From: Zafaria ginkgonis
Lineage (GTDB): Bacteria > Actinomycetota > Actinomycetes > Actinomycetales > Micrococcaceae
Assembly (NCBI RefSeq): GCF_039540195.1
Contig: NZ_BAABEO010000008.1
Coordinates: 248,001 to 312,000 of the forward strand
Reading direction: 5' to 3'
Length of the DNA stretch: 64,000 bases
The translations under genes and the position numbers were made by a program. The notes beneath the pieces are model-generated. The model searched no databases. It was given only the letters and a program-made list of their open reading frames with translations, and was not told the DNA's origin. Positions 8,741 to 16,971 of the stretch are shown here, one piece after another. Each line of letters starts with the position of its first letter. Within the stretch, counting starts at the first letter, position 1.

Positions 8741-9388
8741 TCAGTGAGACAGCACGCCGCTGAGCAGCATCGCATGTACACCGAGCCAGGCGGCGAAGGC
8801 GACCGGGCCCTCTACCTGGTGGCGATGCTTGCCGCCCTCGGCGACGGCGTACGCACCGGGGCAGTCGGCCACGCTGAGGTCCGGGTGAACGTGGAGTCGA
8901 CCGCCGCGACCTGGTGTGGGGCCGGCGGCGTGGGCGATCGCTGAGGCCGACTCCCCCGCCCCACACCACGGTTCGGGTGGCGATGGCGGTGTCGTCGTCC
9001 GGCTCCACCTTGTCGGGGTGGACGGCGGTGACGCCGACGCCAAGCCGGACGTCGACGCCGGCCGCGGTCAGCTTGTCCAGCGCATAGCCGTGGGCCTTGT
9101 CGGAGAACTGTCCGAGCAGGGCGCGGCCCTGGTCGACCAGAGTGATCTTGCGAGCACGTCGGCGGTCAGCACCCTGACCGTGGCGTGGTTCTTGAAGATG
9201 GTCCGGTGGGGGCGGGCGATGTCCTCGGCGGGCAGCCGGCAGCCGGCTACCTGGTACAACAACGGCTGGAATTGGTTGTAGTCGTTGCGGTCGAACAGCG
9301 TGACCTCGATCCCGTTGTCCCCGAGCTCCAGCGCACAGCCCGCCCCGGCCAGCCCGCCACCGAGCACCAGAACTCGCTCAGTTGTTAT
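8741..9388 (-). pseudogene. NADH dehydrogenase type II-like (NDH-2), decayed
   Basis: Three pieces of an NDH-2-like FAD/NAD(P) oxidoreductase are visible in order but in different frames. The first is an N-terminal Rossmann segment (RVLVLGGGLAGAGCALEL, DYNQFQPLLYQVAGC). The second is a middle piece (ITLVDQGRALLGQFSDKAH, then an NAD-side VVWGGG). The third is a C-terminal piece (ADCPGAYAVAEGG, then AWLGVHAMLLSGV). Around 80-100 residues are missing between the first two and there are frameshifts. The normal start codon is also not visible. It follows cydB on the same strand, so an NDH-2 plus bd oxidase respiratory module probably existed once. It is not functional as written. Confidence 0.75.
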
Positions 9389-9462
9389 CCGACCTGCCCT
9401 CGCCCACCCTCCAGTCGATACCCCGGTCAACGGCTCGCTTGCTTGCCACCTCGTCAGTGAAG

Positions 9463-10506
9463 TCAGGCACGGTCGGCCCCGGAGCCCCGGTCGGGCTCGT
9501 CGTCGACGCCTTCTTCGGGAAGCAGTCCGCGCTGGTCGAGCACGTACAACAAGATGAAGGCCGGCACGATCAACAGCACGGCGAGACCGGCCGCGACCAG
9601 CACGGCCGTGATCGTGCCCGACGGCGCAGCGGCCGCCGAGACCGTGAGCGTTTCGGGCAGCAGGTAGTCCCACTGTGCGACGCCCCAGGCCAGCACGAGG
9701 GCGCCGGCCGCGGCGATCGCAGCCAGCCGCCCTCCGCGGTGGGGTCGGCCTCGGAGCAGGAAAAGCGCGCCGAGCCCGGCGACCGCCGAGATGATCACCA
9801 GCGGCAGGGCGCGTGAGGTGAGTCCTCCGAAGACGTAGCTGGCTTCGCTGCGTACGACGAAGAGACCGACGAGCGCGACGGCTCCAGCCACGGCCCCAGC
9901 CGCCACGGCGCGGACGCGGAAGTAGCCGACCATCGCCTCGTCGGAGAGGCGACGGGCATCCCAGGTGAGCAGCACCGCGGCGACGTAGGCCGTCACGGAT
10001 ACGGCGAGCAGACCCATGACGACCGACGTCGGGTTGACCCAGCTGTGCAGCGGATCGCCCGCCCGACCGCCGGCCGGAACCTGGCCGGATGCGATGCCTC
10101 CCGCGATGGCGCCGAAGCTGTAGGGCACCAGCACCGAGGAGACGGCGAAGATGGCGCCGAAGCTGCGGCGGGCTCGCTGCCGAAACACCGCCTTCCCGAA
10201 GGCGAAGCTGGCACCGCGCAGGACGATGCCGAGGGCCGCCACGGTGAGGGGCACGAACATGGTCAAGGTGATCGACGCGTAGGCCTCGGAGAAACACGTC
10301 CAGAGCACGACGAAGATGAAGATCAGCCACACGTGGTTCGCTTCCCACACGGGCCCGATCGAGTGGTCGATTACCTCGCGCGGCCGTTCCCCACGCCGCG
10401 CGCCACCAGCGGTCAGGTCCCAGAAGCCGGCACCGAAGTCAGCGCCGCCGAAGATCGCGTAGATGGTGATGGCAGCGAACAAGAGCAGGGCTGCGGCGGT
10501 ATCCAT
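9463..10506 (-). CDS. cydB: Cytochrome bd oxidase subunit II
   Basis: This is a 347-residue membrane protein with about nine hydrophobic segments. The N-terminal IFGGADFGAGFWDL and VWEANHVWLIF blocks are the family hallmarks. CydB forms the quinol oxidase with CydA, reducing O2 to water with high oxygen affinity. The usual ending is replaced by a short acidic tail (PEEGVDDEPDRG). It lies 9 bases after the cydA stop, on the same strand, and is clearly cotranscribed. No cydDC (heme/glutathione export needed for assembly) is in the window, so assembly would rely on genes elsewhere. Confidence 0.95.
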   Translation of the reverse strand: MDTAAALLLFAAITIYAIFGGADFGAGFWDLTAGGARRGERPREVIDHSIGPVWEANHVWLIFIFVVLWTCFSEAYASITLTMFVPLTVAALGIVLRGASFAFGKAVFRQRARRSFGAIFAVSSVLVPYSFGAIAGGIASGQVPAGGRAGDPLHSWVNPTSVVMGLLAVSVTAYVAAVLLTWDARRLSDEAMVGYFRVRAVAAGAVAGAVALVGLFVVRSEASYVFGGLTSRALPLVIISAVAGLGALFLLRGRPHRGGRLAAIAAAGALVLAWGVAQWDYLLPETLTVSAAAAPSGTITAVLVAAGLAVLLIVPAFILLYVLDQRGLLPEEGVDDEPDRGSGADRA

Positions 10507-10515
10507 GGGTGACCC

Positions 10516-11925
10516 CTAGGTCTCTTTCGCCGGCTCGCGCGGTCCGTACGGGGAGTCTGTCTCCTCGAATCGTCGTGCCTCACGGTAGCGACGATTCATC
10601 CCGCGCAGGACGAGGATTGTGGTGACGCCCAGCCCGATATAGAGGATCGTGACCGCGATGAAGGTGATCCAGACTCCGGTGTTGGTGGTCGCGGCGTCCT
10701 CCACCCGCATCTTGTTGTAGACGATCCACGGCTGACGTCCGACCTCGCTCACGATCCAGCCCGCCTCCATCGCCAGGACGGCGAGGGGTCCGGCGGCGAC
10801 GGCACAGCGCAGGAACCACTTGCTGCGAGGCATGTCTCGTCGGAAGATCCACGATGCCCAGTACCACAGCGTCAGCAGGAACAGGGCAGTGCCGACGCCG
10901 ACCATGATGTCCCAAGCGAGATGGACGACGTTCACCTGGCGGTTCGTCGGCCGCTCATCGGCGGGTACAGTGTCGAGCCCCTGCACGACGGTCGCCCGGC
11001 CAGTGCTGGGGTCCGACAACCACGAGGCGAGCCCGGGGATGGGGACACCGCCCACCACTTGTCCTTCTGAGTTGAGATGGCCGAGCAGCGTCTCGGGCAC
11101 GTCACTGCTGGTCGTCGGCACCATCTCGATGGCGGCGAACTTGACCGGCTGGTTGCTATAGACCCAGCGAGCCAGACCGTCACCGACCCCCATCTGCACC
11201 GGGACGGCGATGGCAGCCACAGTGAAGGCGATGAGAAAGCCGAGCCTGTGGTAGCGGTCCCGCCGCCCGCGCAGCATCGCCGTCGCGTAGACCATGGCCA
11301 CCAGGAAGCCGCCGACCAGGTAGGCCGCAATCACCATGTGCGCCGCCATCAGCGGCATCGCCCCGTTGAAGATCACCCCGAGCGGGTCCACCGCCACGAC
11401 GTTCCCGGCGGTGTCCAGGGTGACCCCTTCGGGGGAGTTCATCCACGCGTTGGCGGCCACCACCGAAACGCTGCCGAAGATGCCGGCGACGGCGATCGGG
11501 ACACCGGTCCAGAAGTGGGTCCAGGGCTTGAGTCGCCGCCAGCCGAAGATGTAGATCGAGATGAAAACGGCCTCGAGAAAGAAGAAGAGACCCTCGAACG
11601 CGAAAGGCACGCCGAACGCCTCGCCCCAGTGACCCATGAACTGAGGCCACAGCAGGCCGAACTCGAAGGAGAGAACCGTTCCGGTGACGGCGCCGACCGC
11701 GAAGGTGACCGCCATGTACTTCGACCAGCGCTGCGCGAGCCGGATGGCGTCAGCGTCGGCCCGCCTGATGCCTCGATAGTTGGCGATCAGCGCCATCACC
11801 GACCAGGACACGCCGAGTGGCACCAAGATGATGTGGAAGGCCAGCGTGAACGCCATCTGTGCTCGAGCCCACGGAACCGGGTTCACCTCCATCACGGGGA
11901 TGAGGACGTCCGCGAACAGCGTCAT
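10516..11925 (-). CDS. cydA: Cytochrome bd oxidase subunit I
   Basis: This 469-residue subunit carries the hemes b558, b595 and d. Visible landmarks include ARAQMAFTLAFHII, whose His is an axial heme ligand near the N-terminus. The AHMVIAAYL His and the VHLAWDIMVGVG Met are ligands to b558. GRQPW lies in the C-terminal half. The periplasmic Q-loop is short, as in bd oxidases of the compact type. The start at 11,925 gives the normal N-terminus. The gene leads the cydAB pair in element A, which may offer low-oxygen or stress-resistant respiration. The host probably also has other oxidases. Confidence 0.96.
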   Translation of the reverse strand: MTLFADVLIPVMEVNPVPWARAQMAFTLAFHIILVPLGVSWSVMALIANYRGIRRADADAIRLAQRWSKYMAVTFAVGAVTGTVLSFEFGLLWPQFMGHWGEAFGVPFAFEGLFFFLEAVFISIYIFGWRRLKPWTHFWTGVPIAVAGIFGSVSVVAANAWMNSPEGVTLDTAGNVVAVDPLGVIFNGAMPLMAAHMVIAAYLVGGFLVAMVYATAMLRGRRDRYHRLGFLIAFTVAAIAVPVQMGVGDGLARWVYSNQPVKFAAIEMVPTTSSDVPETLLGHLNSEGQVVGGVPIPGLASWLSDPSTGRATVVQGLDTVPADERPTNRQVNVVHLAWDIMVGVGTALFLLTLWYWASWIFRRDMPRSKWFLRCAVAAGPLAVLAMEAGWIVSEVGRQPWIVYNKMRVEDAATTNTGVWITFIAVTILYIGLGVTTILVLRGMNRRYREARRFEETDSPYGPREPAKET

Positions 11926-11973
11926 GCCGCACCCCTTCCCGCGAGATTGACAGCTGCCATGGCGACCCGGGGA

Positions 11974-13554
11974 TTAGCCAAGGCGTTCGGTGAGGTGGTC
12001 GCCGACCCGCAGGGCGTTGGCGATTGCGGTCAGGGACGGGTTCACGGCGCCGATGCTGGGGAAGAAGCTGGTGTCGACGACGTAGAGGTTGTCCAGGTCG
12101 TGGGCTTTGCAGTTCACGTCGAGAGCGCTGGTTGCGCGGTCTCGGCCGAAACGGACGGTGCCTGCTTGGTGCGCGGTGGCGCCGATCGGCATGCTCTTGT
12201 ACATGTAGAGGCTCCGGTCCAGCAGACGATGCTCGTGCATGCCCAGCTTGCCGAGCATGCCGTCGAGTTTGTGGCGCAGCCGCTTTACTCCTTCGACGTT
12301 GTTCTTCTCATCGATGCTGAGGTGGATGGCGTCGTTCGCGTCAAGCGTGACGCGATTGTCGGGCTGCGGTAGGTCTTCGCCGCAGAGCCAGAAGTCGACG
12401 GCGTGGTGCGCCAGCACCTCGAAGGGCAGGTCCGGAGAGATCTTGCCGGCCCATCGCGGCGACTGCGCGCGGATCTCCTCGTCGTCGGACTTGCCGAGCA
12501 TCTGGATACCGCCGAGCGGATAGTCCCAGTCGTCGGATCCCAGATACCAGTCGTTCATCGCCAGCGTCTTCTGGAACAGCGTGGGGTTGGGCTCCCGGGA
12601 AACGGTCATCAGCGCGATGTTGTTGTGCCGCATGTAGTGCCGGCCGACCACTCCGGAGCTGTTGGCCAGCCCGTCGGGGTGGCGGTCTTGGCGAGATCTG
12701 AGCAGCAGGGCGGCGGAGTTCACCGCGCCGCAGGCGACGACCACGATGTCGCCGGTGAATCTGGTCTCGGTGCCGTCGTCCAAGGTGGTGACGACCCCGG
12801 TGACGCTGTGTCCTGAGGCGTCGGTTTCCAGGCGCTGCACTTGGGCGCCGGTGACCAGCGTGACGTTGTCCCGGGAGAGCACCGGATCCACGCAGATGAC
12901 TTGCGAGTCCGATTTTGCGTTCAGCAGGCATGGGAAGCCATCGACCCGGTCGCAGCGGATGCACGCACTTGCCCGTGCCGCCCGTCCAGGTTCGACCTCC
13001 TGGAGGTTGACGCCGATCGGGAGGTGGAAGGGGTGCAGCCCGAGCTTCTCCAGGTCGTCGTTCAACTGCTGGATGCGGGGTTCGTGGGATACCGGAGGGT
13101 GGGCGTACTGCGCGCTGGCATGGCCTTCGCTCGGGTCCTCGCCGTGCTGACCGTGCACCAGGTAGAGATGTTCGGCTTGGGTGTAGTAGGGCTCCAGGTC
13201 GTCGTAGGAGATCGGCCAGGCCGGTGAAATTCCGCCATGATGGCGTAGCTCGCCAAAGTCCTCCGGACGGAGGCGGAACAGTGCCGCGCCGTAGAACTTG
13301 GTGTTCCCGCCGACGTAGTAGTTGACCTCGGGCTGGAACTCGCGGCCGTGCCGGTCGTACCACAGCTCTTTCGCAAGGTACTTTCCGCGGACGAACACCG
13401 CCTCGGTCTGCCAGTTGTCGCGCTCGCGCGGCAGGAACGGACCTCGCTCCAGCCAGAGCACCTTCGCCCCGTTCGTAGCAAGCCGGTGGCCGAGCGTCCC
13501 GCCCCCGGCTCCCGTCCCGATGATGACAACGTCATAGTGCTGGCCGTCTGTCAT
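11974..13554 (-). CDS. GMC family FAD-dependent oxidoreductase
   Basis: A 526-residue flavoenzyme of the glucose-methanol-choline group. Visible features are the FAD dinucleotide fold (DVVIIGTGAGGGTLGHRLA), an ERG block (LWLERGPFLP), the NYYVGGNTKFYGA segment that covers the flavin, a Cys-containing block (SACIRCDRVDGFPC), and the C-terminal catalytic region with GATAHQAGTVRFG and VVDTSFFPSIGAVNPSLT. Substrate is unknown; relatives oxidise alcohols, sugars or polyols. It diverges from zwf across a 219-base gap. In other actinobacteria GMC, G6PD and GH15 genes often sit together, so a sugar-oxidation role is plausible but unproven. Confidence 0.9.
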   Translation of the reverse strand: MTDGQHYDVVIIGTGAGGGTLGHRLATNGAKVLWLERGPFLPRERDNWQTEAVFVRGKYLAKELWYDRHGREFQPEVNYYVGGNTKFYGAALFRLRPEDFGELRHHGGISPAWPISYDDLEPYYTQAEHLYLVHGQHGEDPSEGHASAQYAHPPVSHEPRIQQLNDDLEKLGLHPFHLPIGVNLQEVEPGRAARASACIRCDRVDGFPCLLNAKSDSQVICVDPVLSRDNVTLVTGAQVQRLETDASGHSVTGVVTTLDDGTETRFTGDIVVVACGAVNSAALLLRSRQDRHPDGLANSSGVVGRHYMRHNNIALMTVSREPNPTLFQKTLAMNDWYLGSDDWDYPLGGIQMLGKSDDEEIRAQSPRWAGKISPDLPFEVLAHHAVDFWLCGEDLPQPDNRVTLDANDAIHLSIDEKNNVEGVKRLRHKLDGMLGKLGMHEHRLLDRSLYMYKSMPIGATAHQAGTVRFGRDRATSALDVNCKAHDLDNLYVVDTSFFPSIGAVNPSLTAIANALRVGDHLTERLG

Positions 13555-13773
13555 GCCGGAGCCTCCTGGAGCGGGTTCTCGGACCTACCGATGCTGCCTC
13601 TAGACATTGATCCTGTCCCCCGGGGCGGACGGCGTCATCACCCGAAGTAGGTGATGACGGGGATCGGGAGGCGGTGGTTGGCTCTGATAGAAGCCGGTCT
13701 GCGTCAGCTCCGGCACGGAGGCCACGAGCAGATTCATTTGCCGGTAGAGGGTCGATCACGTCGAGGAGATGCC
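13555..13773. promoter_or_regulatory. Divergent promoter region GMC oxidoreductase / zwf
   Basis: This 219-base non-coding gap between divergent genes contains a perfect inverted repeat, GTCATCACC-7-GGTGATGAC (13,634-13,658). Its position between two outward-facing genes fits an operator for a shared regulator; a terminator makes no sense there. No regulator gene is adjacent, so the protein is unknown. Confidence 0.5.
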
Positions 13774-15219
13774 ATGACAGCAACGATGGATGGCCGAACC
13801 GCGGCTGGGCGTGGCCAGCCGGCTAGCGCTGGCCAGGGTTCCGCCGATGTGTTCGTGGTGTTCGGGATCACCGGCGACCTGGCCAGGGTAATGACGTTCA
13901 GATCGTTGTATCGGCTGGAGCGGCGGGGTTTGTTGCAGTGTCCGATCGTCGGGGTGGCCGTCGATGATTGGACGGTTGACCAGTTGGTGGAACGGGCCCG
14001 GGTGTCGATCGAGGGCACTGGGGAGGTGATCGACGCCGCCGTCTTCGGCCGTTTCGCGGCCCGGCTGTCCTATGTGCAGGGCGATTTCGGCGACGCAGCG
14101 ACCTATGGGCGGATCGCCGAGGCGATCAAGGGCGCCGACAGCCCTGTGTTCTACCTCGAAGTCCCACCCTTCCTGTTCGGCACAGTCGTCAAGGGCCTGG
14201 CCCGGGCCGGCCTGACCGCGACGGGGCGGGTGGTGGTGGAGAAGCCGTTCGGGAGCGACCGAGCCTCGGCTCGCGCCCTGGCAGAGGAGTTGCACCAGTT
14301 CCTCGACGAGTCGCAGTTGTACCGGATCGACCACTACCTGGGGAAGATGGGCCTGGAGGAGATCCTTTACCTGCGGTTCGCCAACACGATGCTTGAGCCG
14401 ATCTGGAACCGGAACTATGTCGAATGCGTGCAGATCACGATGGCCGAGGACTTCGGCGTCGAGGACCGTGGCCACTTCTACGATCCCGTCGGTGCGCTGC
14501 GCGACGTGGTGGTCAATCACCTCATGCAGGTCGTGTCCGCGGCCGCAATGGAGCCACCGTCTGGGGGCGATCCGCAAACGATCAAGGACTCGCAGGTCGC
14601 TTTGTTCCGCTCGGTCTCCGAGGCCGATCCTATCCACTACGTCCGCGGCCAGTACGAGGGTTACCGGAGCATCAACGGCGTGGCCGCGGATTCGACGACG
14701 GAGACGTACGCCGCGTTGCGGCTCGACATCGACAATTGGCGCTGGTCGGGGGTGCCGTTCTTCATTCGGACCGGCAAGAAGCTTCCGGTCACTCAGACCG
14801 AGCTTCGGTTGGTGTTCAAGCACCCGCCCCGGCTCGGCTTCAACTTCGGATCCGATCGCCGGCCAGAGCCCAACCAGATCGTCATCAAGCTTGATCCGTC
14901 GACCGGCGTCAGGCTCACGGTCGAGGCTCTACGTGCGGACACGGTCGGCCCCGGCGCCATCGGTCTCGACATGGAGTTCGCCGATGAAGGGGGCGAGGGG
15001 CCGACTCCGTACGAGGTGTTGCTCCAGGCGGCGATGGTCGGGAAGCATACGCGGTTCACCCGCCAGGACGCGATCGAGGAGACGTGGCGGATCATGCAGC
15101 CACTCCTGGATGCGCCGCCACCGGTGCACAGCTACACGCCCGGGTCTTGGGGTCCGGCAGCTGCAGATGAACTGACCTCCGACTACACCGGTTGGCACCG
15201 GCCCTGGGCGGCGTCATAA
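13774..15219 (+). CDS. zwf: Glucose-6-phosphate dehydrogenase
   Basis: A 481-residue enzyme oxidising glucose 6-phosphate to 6-phosphogluconolactone with NADP+ or NAD+, the entry to the pentose phosphate pathway. The coenzyme fold begins VFVVFGITGDLAR. The substrate signature YRIDHYLGK has the conserved Asp-His-Tyr-Leu-Gly-Lys. VVVEKPFGSD and FIRTGKKLP are also present. In the N-terminal motif the residues after GDLA are R-V-M, where many G6PDs have an RK pair, so this may be a divergent paralogue. GAGGAGATGCC before the ATG is the ribosome site. It is probably an extra copy in element A rather than the cell's main zwf. Confidence 0.93.
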   Translation: MTATMDGRTAAGRGQPASAGQGSADVFVVFGITGDLARVMTFRSLYRLERRGLLQCPIVGVAVDDWTVDQLVERARVSIEGTGEVIDAAVFGRFAARLSYVQGDFGDAATYGRIAEAIKGADSPVFYLEVPPFLFGTVVKGLARAGLTATGRVVVEKPFGSDRASARALAEELHQFLDESQLYRIDHYLGKMGLEEILYLRFANTMLEPIWNRNYVECVQITMAEDFGVEDRGHFYDPVGALRDVVVNHLMQVVSAAAMEPPSGGDPQTIKDSQVALFRSVSEADPIHYVRGQYEGYRSINGVAADSTTETYAALRLDIDNWRWSGVPFFIRTGKKLPVTQTELRLVFKHPPRLGFNFGSDRRPEPNQIVIKLDPSTGVRLTVEALRADTVGPGAIGLDMEFADEGGEGPTPYEVLLQAAMVGKHTRFTRQDAIEETWRIMQPLLDAPPPVHSYTPGSWGPAAADELTSDYTGWHRPWAAS

Positions 15220-15401
15220 GTCCCAACGCTCCGCGGCAGGCCACCGAGCAGAGCGCTGCCGCGCCCTCCCCGTTCCCGCCAATCACAGACTGTGCCTTCC
15301 TATCGAACTGCCACACGGGCGCCCTCATCGCGCCCGACGGAGGCGTCGGCTGGCTCTGCGTCCCGCGTTTCGACTCACTGCTCACCCCTGCCACCGTATA
15401 G
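15192..15401 (+). pseudogene. Glycoside hydrolase family 15 N-terminal fragment
   Basis: Only the first ~50 meaningful residues remain: FPPITDCAFLSNCHTGALIA and DGGVGWLCVPRFDS match the opening of GH15 (glucoamylase/trehalase-like) proteins, whose normal length is about 600 residues. The reading stops in TPATV at 15,401, well before attachment copy 2 at 15,555. A genuine start is unclear because the open frame begins inside the end of zwf. The truncation marks the right end of element A and was probably caused by recombination at the site. Confidence 0.65.
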
Positions 15402-15476
15402 AGCGTTCGCGAGGTCACCTAACGGCATCTGAAGCCTGTTGGCGATGGGCCTTTCCGACGCGGGCCCGGGACGGCA

Positions 15477-15514
15477 AAGAACCCCAACCGGCCCGTTGGC
15501 CAGCTGGGGTTCTT
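15477..15514. terminator. Terminator left of attachment copy 2
   Basis: AAGAACCCCAACCGGC pairs with GCCAGCTGGGGTTCTT (two mismatches) around a short loop, with A-rich and T-rich flanks on the two sides. This is a typical bidirectional intrinsic terminator. It insulates the zwf transcript from the site that follows. Confidence 0.75.
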
Positions 15515-15554
15515 GTGTCGCGGGATTCATCTGGTCTGGCCGCAAGGGGCGGGA

Positions 15555-15600
15555 CTAGACGTTGAAGCGGAACTCCACCCACGTTCCGTAGCGGAACACC
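15555..15600 (-). repeat. Displaced ychF 3'-end / attachment site copy 2
   Basis: The minus strand encodes VEFRFNV followed by TAG. The right half is CGTTCCGTAGCGGAACACC, the element-type half of the site. It separates elements A and B. Confidence 0.8.
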
Positions 15601-15617
15601 GTGTGAAACGGTGGCGG

Positions 15618-15646
15618 GCCGGGCTCCAGAGACTCCGGAGCCCGGC
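15618..15646 (-). terminator. Terminator of the AraC-type regulator gene
   Basis: GCCGGGCTCC and GGAGCCCGGC form a 10-bp perfect stem with a 9-base loop, 12 bases after the regulator's stop codon on the minus strand. Confidence 0.7.
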
Positions 15647-15657
15647 TCGTCTCTCCC

Positions 15658-16524
15658 TCAGGCGCGCTCGATAGGGAACCAGAGTTCGCACGTCGCCGTA
15701 CTGAAGTCCGGGGCACGGTCGAGCACTGAGACGATCGACGGACCAGGGCGCAGCCTCCACGGGTTGGAGGGGAACCACTCTGTCACGGACGCCGCGTACG
15801 CCTCTTGCAGGGCAGTCGGATGCGAACCGGAGGTGCGAAATACCACCCACGCCCCGGCGTCGACCTCGATCACGTCGAGGTCGTCGGGAACCTCGGCGTC
15901 GACGTCAACCGCCACGCCGTGCAGGTAGGTCAATTCACTGCCCTCGGCGTAGTCGGGGTCGACGCCAGCGCTGACCTGTAGCAGCCCCGCGGGCTCGGTG
16001 CCGCTGAGTTGCTTGAGGCGCTCGTGTTCGGAGACGGGCAGAGAAGCGATATGGCGCTGAATGTGCGGGTTGACACCCTCGTAGATCAGCGGCACGCGGA
16101 CAGCGTGGCCGATCAGATGGAGGGTGGGTCGCTCGATGATGCGGGCATCCATAGGGTTGCTCCCTTCGACGGTCAGGCGGAACCTGAGTAGCGGTTGACT
16201 CCGAAGGGGGCCGCCATCACGGCGGACGTCGCCGTGACTTGCGCCGTGCACGGCACGGAAAGCTCGCCCGAAGGCCTCGGTCGAGCCGTATCCGTAACGC
16301 ACGGCGATCGTGAGCAGATCCTCATCCCCGATCACGTCAGCCGCAGCGACCGTCATGCGCCGCCGCCGCACGTAGTCGGACACCGGCATGCCGGCCAGTG
16401 ACGAGAACATGCGACGCGCATGATAGCCCGTTGTTCCCATCGCTGCTGCGAGTTCGTCGACGTTTAGGTCTTCACCGAGGCGCTGCTCGATCTCGTCGAC
16501 GAGGCGGTTGAGGATCTCAATCAC
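15658..16524 (-). CDS. AraC-family regulator with GyrI-like effector domain
   Basis: A 288-residue regulator. The N-terminal ~105 residues are an AraC-type double helix-turn-helix: LNVDELAAAMGTTGYHARRM is the first helix pair and IAVRYGYGSTEAFGRAFRAV the second. The rest is a GyrI-like small-molecule binding domain (RIIERPTLHLIGHAVRVPL, ending CELWFPIERA). The architecture resembles Rob/SoxS-like and multidrug-sensing activators. GTG at 16,524 is chosen as start because the DNA-binding domain begins there and GGGGGGCGACC precedes it. It is the only gene of element B, so its targets lie elsewhere. Confidence 0.88.
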   Translation of the reverse strand: MIEILNRLVDEIEQRLGEDLNVDELAAAMGTTGYHARRMFSSLAGMPVSDYVRRRRMTVAAADVIGDEDLLTIAVRYGYGSTEAFGRAFRAVHGASHGDVRRDGGPLRSQPLLRFRLTVEGSNPMDARIIERPTLHLIGHAVRVPLIYEGVNPHIQRHIASLPVSEHERLKQLSGTEPAGLLQVSAGVDPDYAEGSELTYLHGVAVDVDAEVPDDLDVIEVDAGAWVVFRTSGSHPTALQEAYAASVTEWFPSNPWRLRPGPSIVSVLDRAPDFSTATCELWFPIERA

Positions 16525-16630
16525 GGTCGCCCCCCTTCGCCTCCCACTCTTATCGACGCAGGGGCGCTCCGCCCGACTTCTCCGGTTCGATTCTGTCGGA
16601 AGAGGACAGCCTGCACCCGTGAGCATAAAG

Positions 16631-16671
16631 CGTTGGGGCACACCGATCACAGGGGCCGGTGTGCCCCAACG
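16631..16671. terminator. Strong hairpin left of attachment copy 3
   Basis: A perfect 15-bp stem, CGTTGGGGCACACCG with CGGTGTGCCCCAACG, with an 11-base loop. It lies between copy 3 and the regulator's 5' end, so it can stop minus-strand read-through coming from element C into the regulator. Confidence 0.7.
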
Positions 16672-16717
16672 CGTCCGCAGTTCAGCGCACGCGAGCCAAA
16701 GCTCAAGCCGGTTGCGG

Positions 16718-16765
16718 CTAGACGTTGAAGCGGAACTCCACCACCACGTTCCGACGCCGATAACC
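16718..16765 (-). repeat. Displaced ychF 3'-end / attachment site copy 3
   Basis: The minus strand encodes R-N-V-V-V-E-F-R-F-N-V then TAG. The right half CGTTCCGACGCCGATAACC is a diverged element-type half. The spacing between the GGAAC and GTTCC arms is 3 bases longer than in copies 1 and 4. It separates elements B and C. Confidence 0.8.
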
Positions 16766-16971
16766 ATGAGCAGTAAGACGACTCCGGCCTGGCGGGATAC
16801 AAGTAGTTAGAATCGCGACCACCAATCGGAGCTGACTTGAATCACTCGGGATGGCACGAAGAGGCCGGGCCTGTTCCTCTACAGAAGGCACTGCCGATTG
16901 TTCGGGATACGCTATCTTTTGGATAGCAGGGCCGCCGACCAAGAGCGCGCCAACGGCGGATCGGGGGCTAC

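Noticed and set aside
13603..13615. CTAGACATTGA, matching the first 11 bases of attachment copy 4
   Set aside because: The similarity stops there; the GGAAC arm and the right half are missing. Probably chance.
13774..15219. Idea that zwf is inactive because the RK pair in the N-terminal motif is missing
   Set aside because: The catalytic YRIDHYLGK motif is intact and other actinobacterial paralogues seem to have a similar variant, so inactivity is not supported.
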